From Spirodela intermedia (lineage: Eukaryota; Streptophyta; Magnoliopsida; Alismatales; Araceae), in NCBI GenBank assembly GCA_902729315.2, contig LR746264.1, positions 5,729,878 through 5,793,877 on the forward strand: 64,000 bases of DNA, in the 5' to 3' direction. The notes under the pieces are model-generated. The model was not told the origin of the DNA. It saw only the letters and a list, made by a program, of their open reading frames with translations, and searched no databases. Below, one piece after another: positions 1 to 12,000 of the stretch. The translations under genes were made by a program, and so were the position numbers. Positions within the stretch are counted from its first letter, which is position 1, and the number at the start of each line of letters is the position of its first letter.

Positions 1-1963
1 AAGACTGGTTGATCCAAGCCCTCTTTGACACTCTATGGAAAATAATTTGGGTAGCGAACAGATCGGATCGATCAAGAACCAGCTACTCTAGGAAGGATCA
101 GTAAAGTACCCAAAACAGCCAAGTTTCGGAAAAGGCTTACATTTTGGAACAATCCCTCTAGCTAGAACTTTAATATTTACCCTGTAATTATTTTGCAGAA
201 AACACGAAAACCGTGCTTCAAAATTATTATTAAGTCAAACGAACACGAGAAATCATATATTATTAATTTATAACAACAAAATCCTTTATTTATCGCACAA
301 TATTCAACTTATCCCTCTCACTTGGGACTTTTCTAGTAATTATCAGCAATTAAGATTTCACGGTGTATGAAATAAAATATTTAAACTCTCTCGTCTGAGG
401 AGGACACGATCAAAACAACAGCAACAGCGAATCAATAAAGTTTGCCGAGATAAAACACAGAAATGTCAATACATGACCGTTTATGATGCATTTACCGAAA
501 GAGGAGGAGATACTAAGAGGTGGATTCAACGTTCTATTTATCCTCACCAACAGTGTCAAAGCTCTGTGCCATTGGAACAACACCAGCTGCGTCAACAACT
601 CCATGTGAAGGTCGAATGCCGAGAATTCCGCAGTAAGATGCAGGTACTCTCACACTTCCACCAGTGTCAGTACCTGAAGAAAAGAGTCTTACATAGTATC
701 CTTTGTCGATCTATGAGTTGAAACGTACTAACGGTTAAACTCTCCAACAGTGTTGACCAGTCTTGAATAAATTGAAACTCTTCTTATTGGATGATAATGA
801 TGCTTCCCATAAACCGAAATTATAAGATTAATGATACGATTAGGGGGAAAAATCACCAAGACAAACCCCATAGCGATAGTTAGTGGTGCATTTATCATTT
901 CTCTTTTCTACTGGACGAATTTCGCAACACATTACTGCATCTACTTGAACAGGATAAAGACCGTGAAGATTAAGCCGGAAAAATCCTAATTCGGCACAGG
1001 AACGTTAGGTCCTGCACTCTGATTGCATCATATATACGCCTAAACAGTCCCCTGCCTTAAATATCTCAAACTTCAGATTAAGGAGTTTTCACCTAACGCA
1101 AAGTCAACGAGCTTTGCAGCCACGGCTACAGCGGACCCACTTGATGATCCTCCTGGCACCCGATCTTTAGCCAATGGATTAGTGGGTGTCCCATAATGCT
1201 TGTTTTGTCCGTCGATACTGAGCATAATCAAAAATGTGTTACCATGATGTAATAACGAGCATGATCACAATATCCAAGATTCATTCCATAAAATTACTTC
1301 TGAATGGAAAGTGATTCGACATTCCAATAATATTACTCAAGCCAAGAATTACACAGAATTGCTAGATATGGTAGACGTTGAGAAGTGAGAAATTTATGGG
1401 AATGTGTTACTGCCAAGACAGGTAAACTGCTCAAAGCATGTTGATAACCTGTATGAAGTATATAGTCAAAGGGATTTCGCGTGGTATTAGTACTTACTCA
1501 AATGCCCAAGATAAACTTCCCTAATACGAACCTGTAACCCATCTCGTCCATTACAGTTTTTCCAACACAAATTGCACCAGCTCTAATTACAGCCAAAACA
1601 ACGGGGGATGTTGTGGTAGCAGCTGCATGAGTCCTTGCCCAGTCTGGGTTGCCGAAGCAAGTCACATGGCCACTGATGTCAAACCTGCAGACAAAAAAAT
1701 TTACTTAGAAAGAAGGATGACAAGGTAATCTTTCAGATAATCTTCCTATCATTGAAGGGAAAATTTTAGTGGAATGAAATATGGAGTAGATAAGGTCCAG
1801 CTTAGGAGATCACTAGAAGCTTATAAGCATAGCGTGAGCTCACATGCTGTTTTACTAACGTCCTTAATTTTCCCTTTTGGATCATGCCCTGAAATTTTCA
1901 AAAGGGAAATGAGAAACATGCACTCAAACTGATAGAAGCTGCCGCTGTGACAATTTTGGTGGG

Positions 1964-2008
<45 letters not shown>

Positions 2009-2391
2009 TACCCCCCTCCTTCATTTTTTATAATTAGATAACAGGAAAAACGGGATGATCGGAGTCCAACCCGTAGGTGTTTCTCATTACTGATGAAAGA
2101 AATTAAATTAACTGAACGCCAAGACGAACGTGACGCCAAATAGTATATATTTATTATAACCGAGTCGAAATCACAACATGAATCTCCCGATAGAACTCTT
2201 ACACAACAGAGGAACCTCGTATGGAATTCAACGCAAGACGAAAACAGCAGCTGAAAGGGACCGTACATATCCTTGACGGCGAAGGTGAGACCCCGCAGAG
2301 GGAGCAGCCGGGTGGTAGAACCCTCCGGAGGTGGAGGCGCCCGCAGCTCGAATTTCTCCAAGAAGGCCCCGTAGTCATCCTTCCCCTTCAT
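1..2391 (-). CDS. AMI1: AMI1-type amidase (indole-3-acetamide amidohydrolase-like), 5' part, four exons visible
   Basis: Amidase-signature enzyme related to Arabidopsis AMI1, which hydrolyses indole-3-acetamide to auxin; that role is known for the family, not shown here. Exons on the minus strand: 2267-2391, 1532-1684, 1093-1217 and 548-673. All junctions are GT..AG and phases agree (2, 2, 1, 1). The four exons encode about 176 residues, starting [10 protein letters not shown]. The Ser-cisSer-Lys triad is readable: Lys40 in FAVKDM, Ser117 in [14 protein letters not shown] and Ser141 in [11 protein letters not shown]. Exon 4 ends after [11 protein letters not shown] and FDTV. No further exon was found between 1 and 547, so the gene continues beyond the left edge and the 3' part is missing. 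Intron 1 carries a (GA)n tract at 1966-2006. The start is the first ATG before the conserved N-terminus, 267 bp from the divergent ET gene. An OEP64/TOC64-type amidase domain is the alternative, but the N-terminus fits AMI1 better. Confidence 0.9.
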
Positions 2392-2658
2392 CTCCCCCTC
2401 CCTTCTCCCTCCCCCCAGCTCCCTCCCAGCCCAATCCGCTCGATCATCTTCTTACCCTTTATCAGTGGCAAAGCGAAGCCTTTGACCGGCCCAGCTAACT
2501 GCAGCACTCTTCCTTCCTCACCGCAGCCAACTGTGGGGTCGTGGGAGCTGATGGCATTCTAGCGGTGAATTCACCGCACAGTGGATATCCTAGGGTCGGC
2601 TAAGGCCTGCGTCGATATAAAAGGGTCCACTAACGGTCGACTTGCCGGCTCAGATCAG
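2392..2658. promoter_or_regulatory. Shared intergenic region of the divergent AMI1/ET gene pair
   Basis: The start codons of the minus-strand amidase (2391) and the plus-strand ET gene (2659) are only 267 bp apart. This region must hold both promoters and both 5' UTRs. A TATAAAAG sequence lies at about 2616-2623 in the ET direction. It is so near the ATG that the ET 5' UTR would be very short if it is used. The function as a bidirectional promoter is inferred from position only. Confidence 0.5.
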
Positions 2659-5600
2659 ATGGGAGTAGCCTGGCGGCTGGGTGAAGGGAAAGATGGGAAG
2701 GCCACAAAGGTGAGGAGAGCAAGGGAGGAAGCGGTGGCAGTGGCTAATGGTTGCAGGTTGAAGAGGGAAGACTCCCGGCGGACGAAGCACGACTGCGCCT
2801 TCTCCAAGTGGGAGGTACCTTTTCTTCGCAAGCATTTTTTCACCTCTGCCCGATCGTTTTCTCTCTCGGGGTTGTTTTTTTTCGACGCCTGTTCGAACCG
2901 ACCTCGCCTGTTCGATCATGCTATCGGTAGGCCTACTAGAGTTTACTGCGGGAGATCGATCCATGGGTGTAGGCCTACTGTGATCTGCCGGATTAGCTGT
3001 GATACATCAGATAGAGGAGATTATATCGATGACTCGTCTCTATAAACACTTTGCTATTGGAATCCTGAGCAATTATAATTCAAATTTGTGCTATTTATTT
3101 CCTACTGAAGGGCCATCCGACATGGAAAAGCCCAGTTAAATGCGCTCACACAAAATTCTTCTCCTTCATCCTCGAAGAAATAGATGGTTTTGATACAGAA
3201 CAACGATGAAGATGATGTTTATATATTATTAAGATAAGAGAGATAAGAAGGGTCACCATCTGAGATACTACAATCATTGTTTTCCTTTCAGTAGTATTCT
3301 TTGGGACTAATTATGTAGTTTCTTACCTACAAAGTTTACAATTGACCTCATGAAATAAAATCGAGAATTTCTTATCATGTATCAGTGCGTGTTTTCATAA
3401 TATTTTCTCATTTTTTATAGAACTAATTTCATTGTGCAAAGTATGGAATCCAACTGATTGTCTTCATAACCTGTGCCAGTTTTGTCTTATTTAGAAACGA
3501 TTAGAGGATAGATCTTTCAAAGTTATCATGGATCCGAATTTGCATCCTTGCATCTTGGAAGTATCGATTCAAGTCAACGAGTTATCTTCTTAGGTACGAT
3601 AGGATTGAAATGTTTTCCACATCCTTCTTCTGATATCTGAGCACATCTACACCTCCTGTTCTGGCACCAACCAAGTTTCATTCAACATTTATGGTGATCC
3701 TAACGTTATCGTTACTTACTTATTTTGTAATGCATAAAAACTCAAGCATAGACTAAACTTTCTGATACCATCATTTAATCCCGTCCAAATGTACCCTGAT
3801 GCATATCAATGCTTTATTGATATTTGCATTAAGAATTTTCCCTCCGACTTATGTCCTGGTGTCAAATGTGCCCTTTCTTGTTATGGTAGAACAGGAAACT
3901 CTATATCCTATTACCTCACTTTAGTTTTTTAATCTGTGTTTTTTAAATGGTGTCATGAATAATTAGTTGGTACTTAGGGTTGATCGATTGCATCACGGGA
4001 TATATAATATTTATTCATGGAGCTCCCTTTTTGCCGATTCAGATACTCATTGGACCCTCTGATTGGGAGAGCTACTCGTTGGGGAAGGATGGAGCAGAAA
4101 GATACAGAACAAATAACCTTCCGAACAGCTGTTCTTGTCCTGGTATATATGAGCTTGGAATAGCTAGGCTTTCCGCCAACTCTAGAAGGTTTGATCCAAA
4201 AGAAATTGTCGTTGTTTACCTTGGACAAGCTGAAAATGTTAGAACGAGGCTCCAACATTATGGAAGAACAGGCTCACATTTGGAACACGGTGATTCGACT
4301 GTCGTCCTTCAAAGCAAAGGCATCATCAGTAAACCTATTCAAAGAAGACCTGGACTGTTCAAAGAAGCGTTTTCAAAGGGTTTCTCTATCATGTTCAGAT
4401 GGGCACCGGTGAGTATTTTGTTTGTTCAGTTCTATCAAACAGCATGATGGGATCATGTCTACAGTCTATATTAAGTAGTAAATTATATGAAATTAAAGAT
4501 CTTCCAGGGAAAATGATTTAATTGATGGGTGAACCATGCAATAGCTCTCTAAAGCATTCAACAACTTTTCATTTATCTGTAGAAGGGATGTTTATTAGTT
4601 CTTCACTTCCAGAGAGTTACCGAATTCAAAGGCATTCTGACTTCCTTAAATCTTCTCAAAGAAATCGCTGAAATACTTCAATCTACTCAATGAATACACG
4701 GTAAAGTCCATTTTTGAAAAAAAAATCAGAAAGATTTGCATAATCGTTCACCTTCATCATGAAAGGAGAAATCTCATATGGATAATTCGTAATTATCTTG
4801 CACATACTATAGTTAACTTGGTATTTACCCTTCACAGAAATAGAATGACATGTCTCGTTCTCAAATGACATGTTCCAATGCATTTGGTGTGAGCTCCATT
4901 CAAATATAGCATTGAATATTGTATTCATTCGTTTATCTTAAGGGAACATAGAAGAATGAATTTTTTTATGTATTTATCCAAATACAATACCAAAACTGAT
5001 TGTATTATTTATTTAATTATATTCTTGTACGCGCTGCTTATGTTACTCGGAGTGTGCTTATGCTAGCTATTTAAAACCTGCCTATGGTGCTTTTTTTTTT
5101 CAAAGAGTGTCATGGAGCATCCATAGCGGTAAAGACGAGAATGCAGCTACTCCTTTCTGTGATGTTAATCTACTTGTCTACTTGGCCACTTACGGCAGCT
5201 ACTCCTTTCAATAAATTTTTACATGGGCAATCATAGTCGAATTTTTTTGCATCATTTGGGCACCTTCACGATTATTCTTCATCTCTTTCAGGTGAGAAGC
5301 AAGAGAGAAGCTCTTGATGCAGAAGCTCGTCTACTTGAGGTATTTGACTATGCTTGGAATAGAATTGGTAATGCTGCTTATCGTTATGAAGACATCATCT
5401 TGAAGCTAGACAAGCTCTCAAGAGCCAGCCTTTTCCGTAGCTTTCTCACAAAGCTGAAACCATGGACTTGGAAATTTCCTGAGGGGAAACTTCCTCAGTT
5501 GGGCATCGGATTCAGCTCAAGTGAGTCATTTAACCTAGGTGACTGCCCAAATGATTCAAAACCCGACCAGACTAGCGTGATTTTGGAACTTAATAAGTCC

Positions 5601-5897
5601 CAACGGATAGTAGTCCAGCGGAAGAACAATCCCCGTGAGGGGTGTGGTGGTGTATGTGGAGTTATCAAAGAGGATGGATCTGTTTGTGAGAGAAACCCAG
5701 TTTTAGGGAGAAAGAGATGTGGAGAGCACAGGGGAAAGAGGATCAACAGGAGCCCACCAGTAAATGGGAAGGAAGCCGAGGTACAGGAGCCCCCAATTCT
5801 ATGCGGTGTGGTCCTGAAGGATGGGTCCTTTTGTTCCAACCCCCCTCCCCAGGGGAGAAAGAGATGCCATCTCCATAAAGGTAGAAGGGTTCGCTGA
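2659..5897 (+). CDS. EFFECTOR OF TRANSCRIPTION (ET)-family protein with GIY-YIG-like domain and two ET zinc repeats
   Basis: Three exons: 2659-2814, 4043-4408 and 5292-5897, all phase 0, giving 375 residues. Exon 1 ends in LKREDSRRTKHDCAFSKWE, the conserved ET N-terminal block. Exon 2 holds the GIY-YIG-like region, with CPGIYELGIA followed by VVVYLGQAENVRTRLQHYG. Exon 3 holds two ET repeats with identical spacing C-x9-C-x10-C-x2-H: Cys296, Cys306, Cys317, His320 and Cys345, Cys355, Cys366, His369. ET proteins are plant nuclear regulators reported to modulate gibberellin responses and differentiation, with a DNA-nicking GIY-YIG-related domain. Arabidopsis ET2 has more repeats, so this is a short member. 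The ATG at 2659 is the only in-frame one; a stop lies just upstream at 2560. Intron 1 is about 1.2 kb and intron 2 about 0.9 kb. The stop at 5897 follows HKGRRVR. Confidence 0.9.
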
Positions 5898-5967
5898 GCT
5901 CACCACAAGATGCTCCCCAGCTTCAAAATTACTATTTTTGGGTTGGATCCCCAGTCCAGGGAGGTTT

Positions 5968-6118
<151 letters not shown>

Positions 6119-6863
6119 AAATCGTGTATTCAGTCGGAATTCGTTTGAAGTCCACCCTGCATTATGGGCACTATTTCTCCCATGATATCACTGATCATGC
6201 CGCCGTAGTTAGAAAAAAGCTTCCTTTTTGTCCTTGGGACATTGCTTTTTGGAGGGGGGAAGTAGAGGGGATTTGGGTTTAAAACTGGCATCTTGATCGA
6301 GGGAGAGATAGGGGGTCTCCAATGGTAGCCAATCCCCTTCTCCCCTTACTAGATTCTCGCAGAATCCGAGATTCTGGGGCGCCGACAGACGCTGGCCATA
6401 GGATTGAGATTCTGGTCCCGAGTGACGTGGACGGGACTGAGTGGGAGGAAAACGGGGGCCACATCCATCTCCCTCGCCGCCATTTGGACAGCAGTGGAGC
6501 GAGGATTGCGCCGCCAGCGTGTCGGCTTGCCTCGCCGGGCTCCCCGGCGATGCGGCTGAGCAGTCCCTGTCAAGTGCCTGTCCTCTTCCTCCCACATGGA
6601 AGAGGAACAGGACAAGCGGCGAGCCCTGCCACGCACAGCTTTCCGATTCCAGATTCCACAACCTGAAAGAATGCTATTCACCTCTCCATCTCGGTCGGAG
6701 AGAATACAGTATAGAGAGAGAGAGAGAGAAGGGAGCAAAGGAGGGCGTTGCCAGCGTCATTTATTGCTTTTGCTAATTCAAGTATTGACCACGGGGAGTC
6801 CTTGGGGCATGGCAATACAGACTCAAGAATCACGGATGCTCTTCTAATTACCAGCATCATTCT
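6119..6863. other. Intergenic or 3' UTR stretch with no supported gene
   Basis: Several overlapping frames of up to 150 codons are open on both strands (for example 6209-6661 minus). Their translations are low-complexity, Pro/Arg/Ser-rich and match no family I recognise. The openness is explained by high GC. Part of this may be 3' UTR of the small minus-strand gene whose stop is at 6864. A short GA tract lies at about 6714-6730. Confidence 0.5.
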
Positions 6864-7528
6864 TCAAGCTGGGAGATGGGTTCCCCCACAAGGTTGTCTG
6901 GAGCCCGTTAGATCTCCTGCCACAATTGGGCAGCTTCTTCTCTCTGGCGGTGCCGACAGCGGGGGTGTCCTGAGCCCGTTGGATCTCCTGTTACTGCAAT
7001 TGGACAGCAACTTGTCCCTGCCACCGCCGCCGCCGCCGCCGTGTGCCGCCCCCGCCGCCATCTTGGCCTTAACGGGGGCAGGGCGCCTCGGCCTCCCTGG
7101 CCGGCGGCGCCACCTGGGGAGGGACGACTGCGGGATGAAAACGCCGGTGCCTTTGACCTGCTCACCGCCACAGGCGATAGCCGCCCCCGGCGAAGATGTA
7201 TGGAGAGAAAAGGCCTGCAGAACAACGGCAACAAACCTTCGTGAGGAGATCATCCCAAGAAAGAACCTATTTTCAGCAAGGTTTTACAGGATTCCCTCGA
7301 GGTGACCGCCGGATCTGTAAAGCCATTCAAGGAGAGATGTGGATAGAGAGAGAAGGGTTGACCTTCTTTACCCCGTACCTGGAAGGAGTGAGAAGGGCAC
7401 CAACGAAGAGGGAAGCCCTCGTCTTCTTCTTCTTCTTCTTCGTCGAATATCAGCAGGGCAATCTGCCGGCTCAGGTCTGCGAAGAACAGATCATCTTCTA
7501 GCTCGACGGCCACATCCATCCCTACCAT
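6864..7528 (-). CDS. Small conserved plant protein with ADLSRQIALLI and KGTGVFIPxSS motifs, function unknown
   Basis: Two exons, 7379-7528 and 6864-7214 (phase 0, GT..AG), encode about 166 residues. Exon 1 reads through ELEDDLFFADLSRQIALLI, an acidic run of six Glu, and ends PSHSFQ. Exon 2 continues AFSLHTSS and then VKGTGVFIPQSSLPRWRRR. I recognise this combination (acidic N-terminal ADLSxQI block, then KGTGVFIPxSS followed by basic residues) from uncharacterised small plant proteins, but know no function. The basic stretch could be a nuclear signal; that is inference. The C-terminal part is unusual, with a seven-Gly run and a 71-bp direct duplication (units from 6901 and 6972), so the 3' exon end is less certain and another intron is possible. 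A second start codon lies three codons in. The CTT/GAA run that encodes the Glu stretch is at about 7424-7443. Confidence 0.6.
6901..7020. repeat. 71-bp direct duplication with two diverged units
   Basis: The unit starting GAGCCCGTTRGATCTCCTG occurs at 6901 and again at 6972, each followed by a related CAATTGGRCAGC segment. The copies differ at several positions. They lie inside the second exon of the small minus-strand gene and so duplicate part of its C-terminus. Confidence 0.75.
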
Positions 7529-7831
7529 CAATTCTCTGTATGGCCGGAGGAGGAGAGAGAGAGAGAAAGAGAGCACTTGAGTTTCTTCTACTGTGTGAGT
7601 ATTGCAAGGGGGATTTAAAAGAGGTGGGCAGAGGGAGAATGAGGCAGTTAAGGGGGGATGACATGTGGGTTCGTGGGGCCGCTGGCGGAGGTGGCAGTTG
7701 GCCGATCGCGCCCCCTCCGCCACCAGCAGCAGCACGAACCCTTATCACATATCCGCCCTCACCCCCCAACATACGAACGTGATCTGCTGTTCTCCGTCCT
7801 GGGCGGAAAGATGGTGACGATGATGTCGCAC

Positions 7832-7871
<40 letters not shown>

Positions 7872-8041
7872 CCGTTAATTATTTGGGTTTTCTTCGCCCG
7901 AACTGTATCTATTATTTGGGACGGGGGCATGCCTGCTGGCGATGAGAAGGCGGCGGAGGCGACGAGGAACTCGGATTTGGACACGTCTTACATCCTCACA
8001 TGAGGGAACGACGCCCATCCACCCCCCCGACCACAGAAACA

Positions 8042-8085
<44 letters not shown>

Positions 8086-8699
8086 CAGCGGCTTGGGCGC
8101 GCGGCTTTGCGGCCCTACCAAGTTTCTCTCTCTCTAGACCCTTGCATGGCTGTGATTTTGAGGAAAACACGAAGTAAAACCTTGCATGGTTGCGTTCTCT
8201 CCCATCGTGAAAAAGTTGGAAGTCGAATGAGATAGCGAGAGAAAGAGAGAGATAGAGAGAGAACAGAGAGAGGAAAGCCGACCACATGGAGCTCGCTTGC
8301 TCTGGAAGTACCTTCGAGAATGAAGCGAGGATAGGAGGACAATTAAGCAAGAAGATCCTATTAATGAATAGAACAAAGAACTATATTGACCGATATACTT
8401 ACCAGCACATCAATAAATATCGGAGAATTAGAATTTCCTTCCTGACGAAGGAACGTCTCTCTAGTGGGCATGTTCTCCACCGAATGAACTCAAGGAAGCC
8501 TACCCTGCTCGCACACCCACCCCAGCGAGGTCCAGTGGGGCCCCCCCCCACGTTGAGGATATGGTCAAAGGAGATCAAATCCAATTGGACCCAATTAAAT
8601 TGGTATTGAAACCCGGATCCCTGCTTCCTGTGGACCCTCATCCATCTGAATCACTACTCCCCTAGTAGAAATGAGATATATTAATATATAGAGAGAGAT

Positions 8700-8732
<33 letters not shown>

Positions 8733-9027
8733 ATTTGGGTTCTTAAACGCCTCACAATGTGAGCAAAAGATTATAGAAGGAGAAGAGAAACACCCACCTC
8801 TGCAATGGAACCAGTTGGTTGATCGAGAGGCCATCTCTGCAATGGCTCGCAGAAAAGGAACAAAAGTCAATCCAGATAAACATTTCATGACCAACTTGGT
8901 CTTTTCTTGAAACCTTATAACCCAAAAATAGAGCCCAACCACCACCACCGATCAGAAAGAATCCAACAGCCCCGAAAATAGAGCCCTTGATTGGGACTTG
9001 CGATTTTACTAGCGTCCTGAGGAGAAT
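7529..9027. other. Intergenic region with several CT/GA microsatellites
   Basis: This lies between the start of the small minus-strand gene and the 3' end of ECR1. It contains (CT)n at about 7832-7868 and 8045-8082, interrupted GA-rich tracts at 8226-8275, and (GA)n at about 8685-8732. Short open frames here are Ser/Leu dinucleotide-repeat artefacts. The part near 7530-7900 should include the promoter and 5' UTR of the small gene. No other coding feature is seen. Confidence 0.6.
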
Positions 9028-12000
9028 TCAAGCAGGGACACCCGCCATGTCCACGTTGGCAGCTCCTTCATCGACTGCGCCCTTGAAGACAACGCGCAGC
9101 TTCCTCAGACAGGATGTCCTCTTTCCATTCTTGTTGGCAAAACCTGTGGCATGGATGATCCCCCTTGGAGCACGACCCATGAGGTCAAAGAGGGGGAGGG
9201 GAAGATTTGACCGAGTCAGCTCCTCAAGAACGGGGGGAGCCTGCATGTACAGGTTCTTCCCTTGGTGAGTGATGCTCGGTTTAGATAGCTGCAGCTTGGG
9301 GTGCTCTCCGAGGAGTTCGATCAGCTATTCCAGGCCAATTAGAAATGAAATCATGAGCAAGAAAACAAATTTAGACCCGAACAGCCTAATTTGTTCGTCT
9401 CAAAATTCAATTAATACACAAAATCCAATCACTTTCGCAATAATAAAATAATAATCACGGTGGAAAGTTCACCGCATCAAAGGCTCTGGTGTTGATATGC
9501 TTGGGTACGGTTTAGAATCATACAAAGCCAAGAATTAGGGAAAAACTACTTAGAAATCATCGATTAGGGCTTTCATCAGCAAGACAAAATACTGCATCAG
9601 GTTCTCAAGCCCCCCACCACACAAGACGACGATGATGACGGTAGTAATAGCAATGATGATAATTATAATATTATATTTCTATGCTAGAAAGGCCACCTCA
9701 TTTCATTTGCTATTCATGTTTTCATCATAGCCATGAAACTTAAAAACAGATTTTAGCTACAATTTCATTGCTGAAATAATCCAAACGACAAACAGAACTC
9801 AGAAACATGGCAAATAGTAGTGGATGTATATCTCTGGGAACCTCAAGGGCCCTCACAAGGATTCCTTGAAGAGGAAATCTCCTAGCCCAGGAACAAGTCA
9901 AGCTGTTACTAAATAAGGAAGCAGGATTTCCTTTTCCAGACAGTTGAGATTTTTAGATATTATGGGGGCATAAAGCAAAACACTAAATGCCATTAGATTC
10001 TACTACCCCTGCTACCAGCACAGTAACTTGATCTACATCAGATGTCTCGGTAAAAAAAAAAATTAAATAAAATGATAGTAGGTTAGAGGGCTAGAAGCAC
10101 CTCAAGTTTGAAAAAGCAACCAAATTTGTAGCTCAAGGTTTGTGGATTGATGAGTGAATTCGTGGATACATAGAATTAACATAAACACCCTAATTATAGC
10201 ATGGTTGTGAGGTAGTCGTCATAGAAAATAACCAAGGAGACCCCTACCTCTGATAGAGTAACCAAGATGTCCAACTCTATGAGGGTGCCAGGCCCACATA
10301 CCAGACAGCTCTGGTCCCTGACGAACTCGGTCACCTTGGTGTGAAGCCCCTCGAGACCGTTGTACCTGCAGAATATGGTAACGAGTGAGTGATTCTCGAA
10401 GAAAATCGCAAGCCAGTCCAATGATTAAACAGCCCAAAAGACTGCTAGGAATAAGGGAGATAATCAACATCTATGTAGCTTGGCAGACTAAAAGAAGCTA
10501 CCCAGAGACCACATACAGCAAGAAGCTGTGGAAACAACTACAATATCTGAAGATATCCCCTCTTTCTACGTCCCCCGCACCCTCTAATTGCAGCATTAAT
10601 TGGCAATAAAAGCAACTCCCCACCCAACGACTCAAGACTATCTGTGATGAAAACAACAGTCGCAACCAATTAAATCGGGTACGGATGCTCCCAACCATCC
10701 CAGCCACATCTCTTCTGCCCCAGATTTCTTGACCGTCCAATTGAAAGCCCCGAGACTTGATGTCAGTGTAGTAGGATCCATTGAGGGGCCCATGGCGTTG
10801 AGGGTTCCCATCATAGGAAAGCCAGCTTATGACCCTAGATAAGAAATACTAAATGGACAGGGTCTTGAAACTAGTGAGCAAAGGCATAAAACATGCGCAA
10901 AAATTCCTTGCAGATGCTAGACCTTTATCGCCCATGATGCCCAACTACTAAAACTAGAAACGGCATCGCAAATGAATGATTAGATAAAACAAGAGAAGAC
11001 ATGGTTACTTCGAGTATTGACGAACGAAACGCAAATAATTGATGAGAAATGGGTTTTTGTATTTCTACAAGAAATATGCCGAACATATAAAAGTAAAACG
11101 GATGAGAAATTTGTTCCCCCATGAATAGTCCGTCTCTAAAGCATAAAGTGAGGCAACAAGACAGGAGGATTTACGTGAGATAATTGGACAACGTTTTGCT
11201 GCACCCAGTTGCAATCTTCAGTGCTTCCAAGGCACATGCAGCAGAAACAATCGCATTGGTAGAGGCAATAGCCGGGATTATATTCTTCACAACACCCTGA
11301 GAAAAAAATTTAAAAAAAGAGTTTTACTGTATATAGAAGATATGAACAGTATATTAACCACCTTATACTATATGTCAATGTCCATCTAGAAGATTTATGG
11401 GAATCAGATGACTCGCTCTGGGAATACTGGTTTTGTTGCAGTTGTGGTTAAAAATAGCAGAACGTCATACCACATAGAAGAAGAACTAGCAACAAAACCT
11501 TCAGAACAGTCACCTACCTGAGTTAGAGAGTAAGTAACTCCAGTGATACCAAAAAGTTCTGCCCTTTTAAGAGCCTGCGTGGAATGCGGGTAATGTTAAC
11601 CAAAACCGAAAGCCAAAAAGAAAAAATCATGGGAAGATCTATTTCGAGCCTCTGGAAAAACGAACCTCTGAGTAAATCCACTGCATATGTTCTGGATTAT
11701 CAGCATCAAATGTTTTCCCACGATGCACCTAAAAGGAGCATAGCAGACACCAATTTAGTGCCGTAAAAAAATAAAAAATAAAAACTAATTTTTTTTTTTA
11801 GGCCAGTTCGTTAGCTGTACCTCATCCCACTTTATCAAATGTGCATATTCAATACAATGTGCAGCCGTCCTAGGGGTCTCAGCAAGGGTGCATAGTGGGA
11901 ATTTCACTTGAGGAGGGAAAAGCCAAATCGTGCACTCAAAGCATGGAGTAACGCCCGGCATGATTACTCTTGCATGACCTTTGAAACCTTCAGTTCCACC

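Noticed and set aside
2008-2391. Continuous 127-codon reading of the amidase 5' end
   Set aside because: Only the first 125 bases are exon. The remainder is intron, as shown by the GT donor after AVKDM and the precise join to FDISGHV in exon 2.
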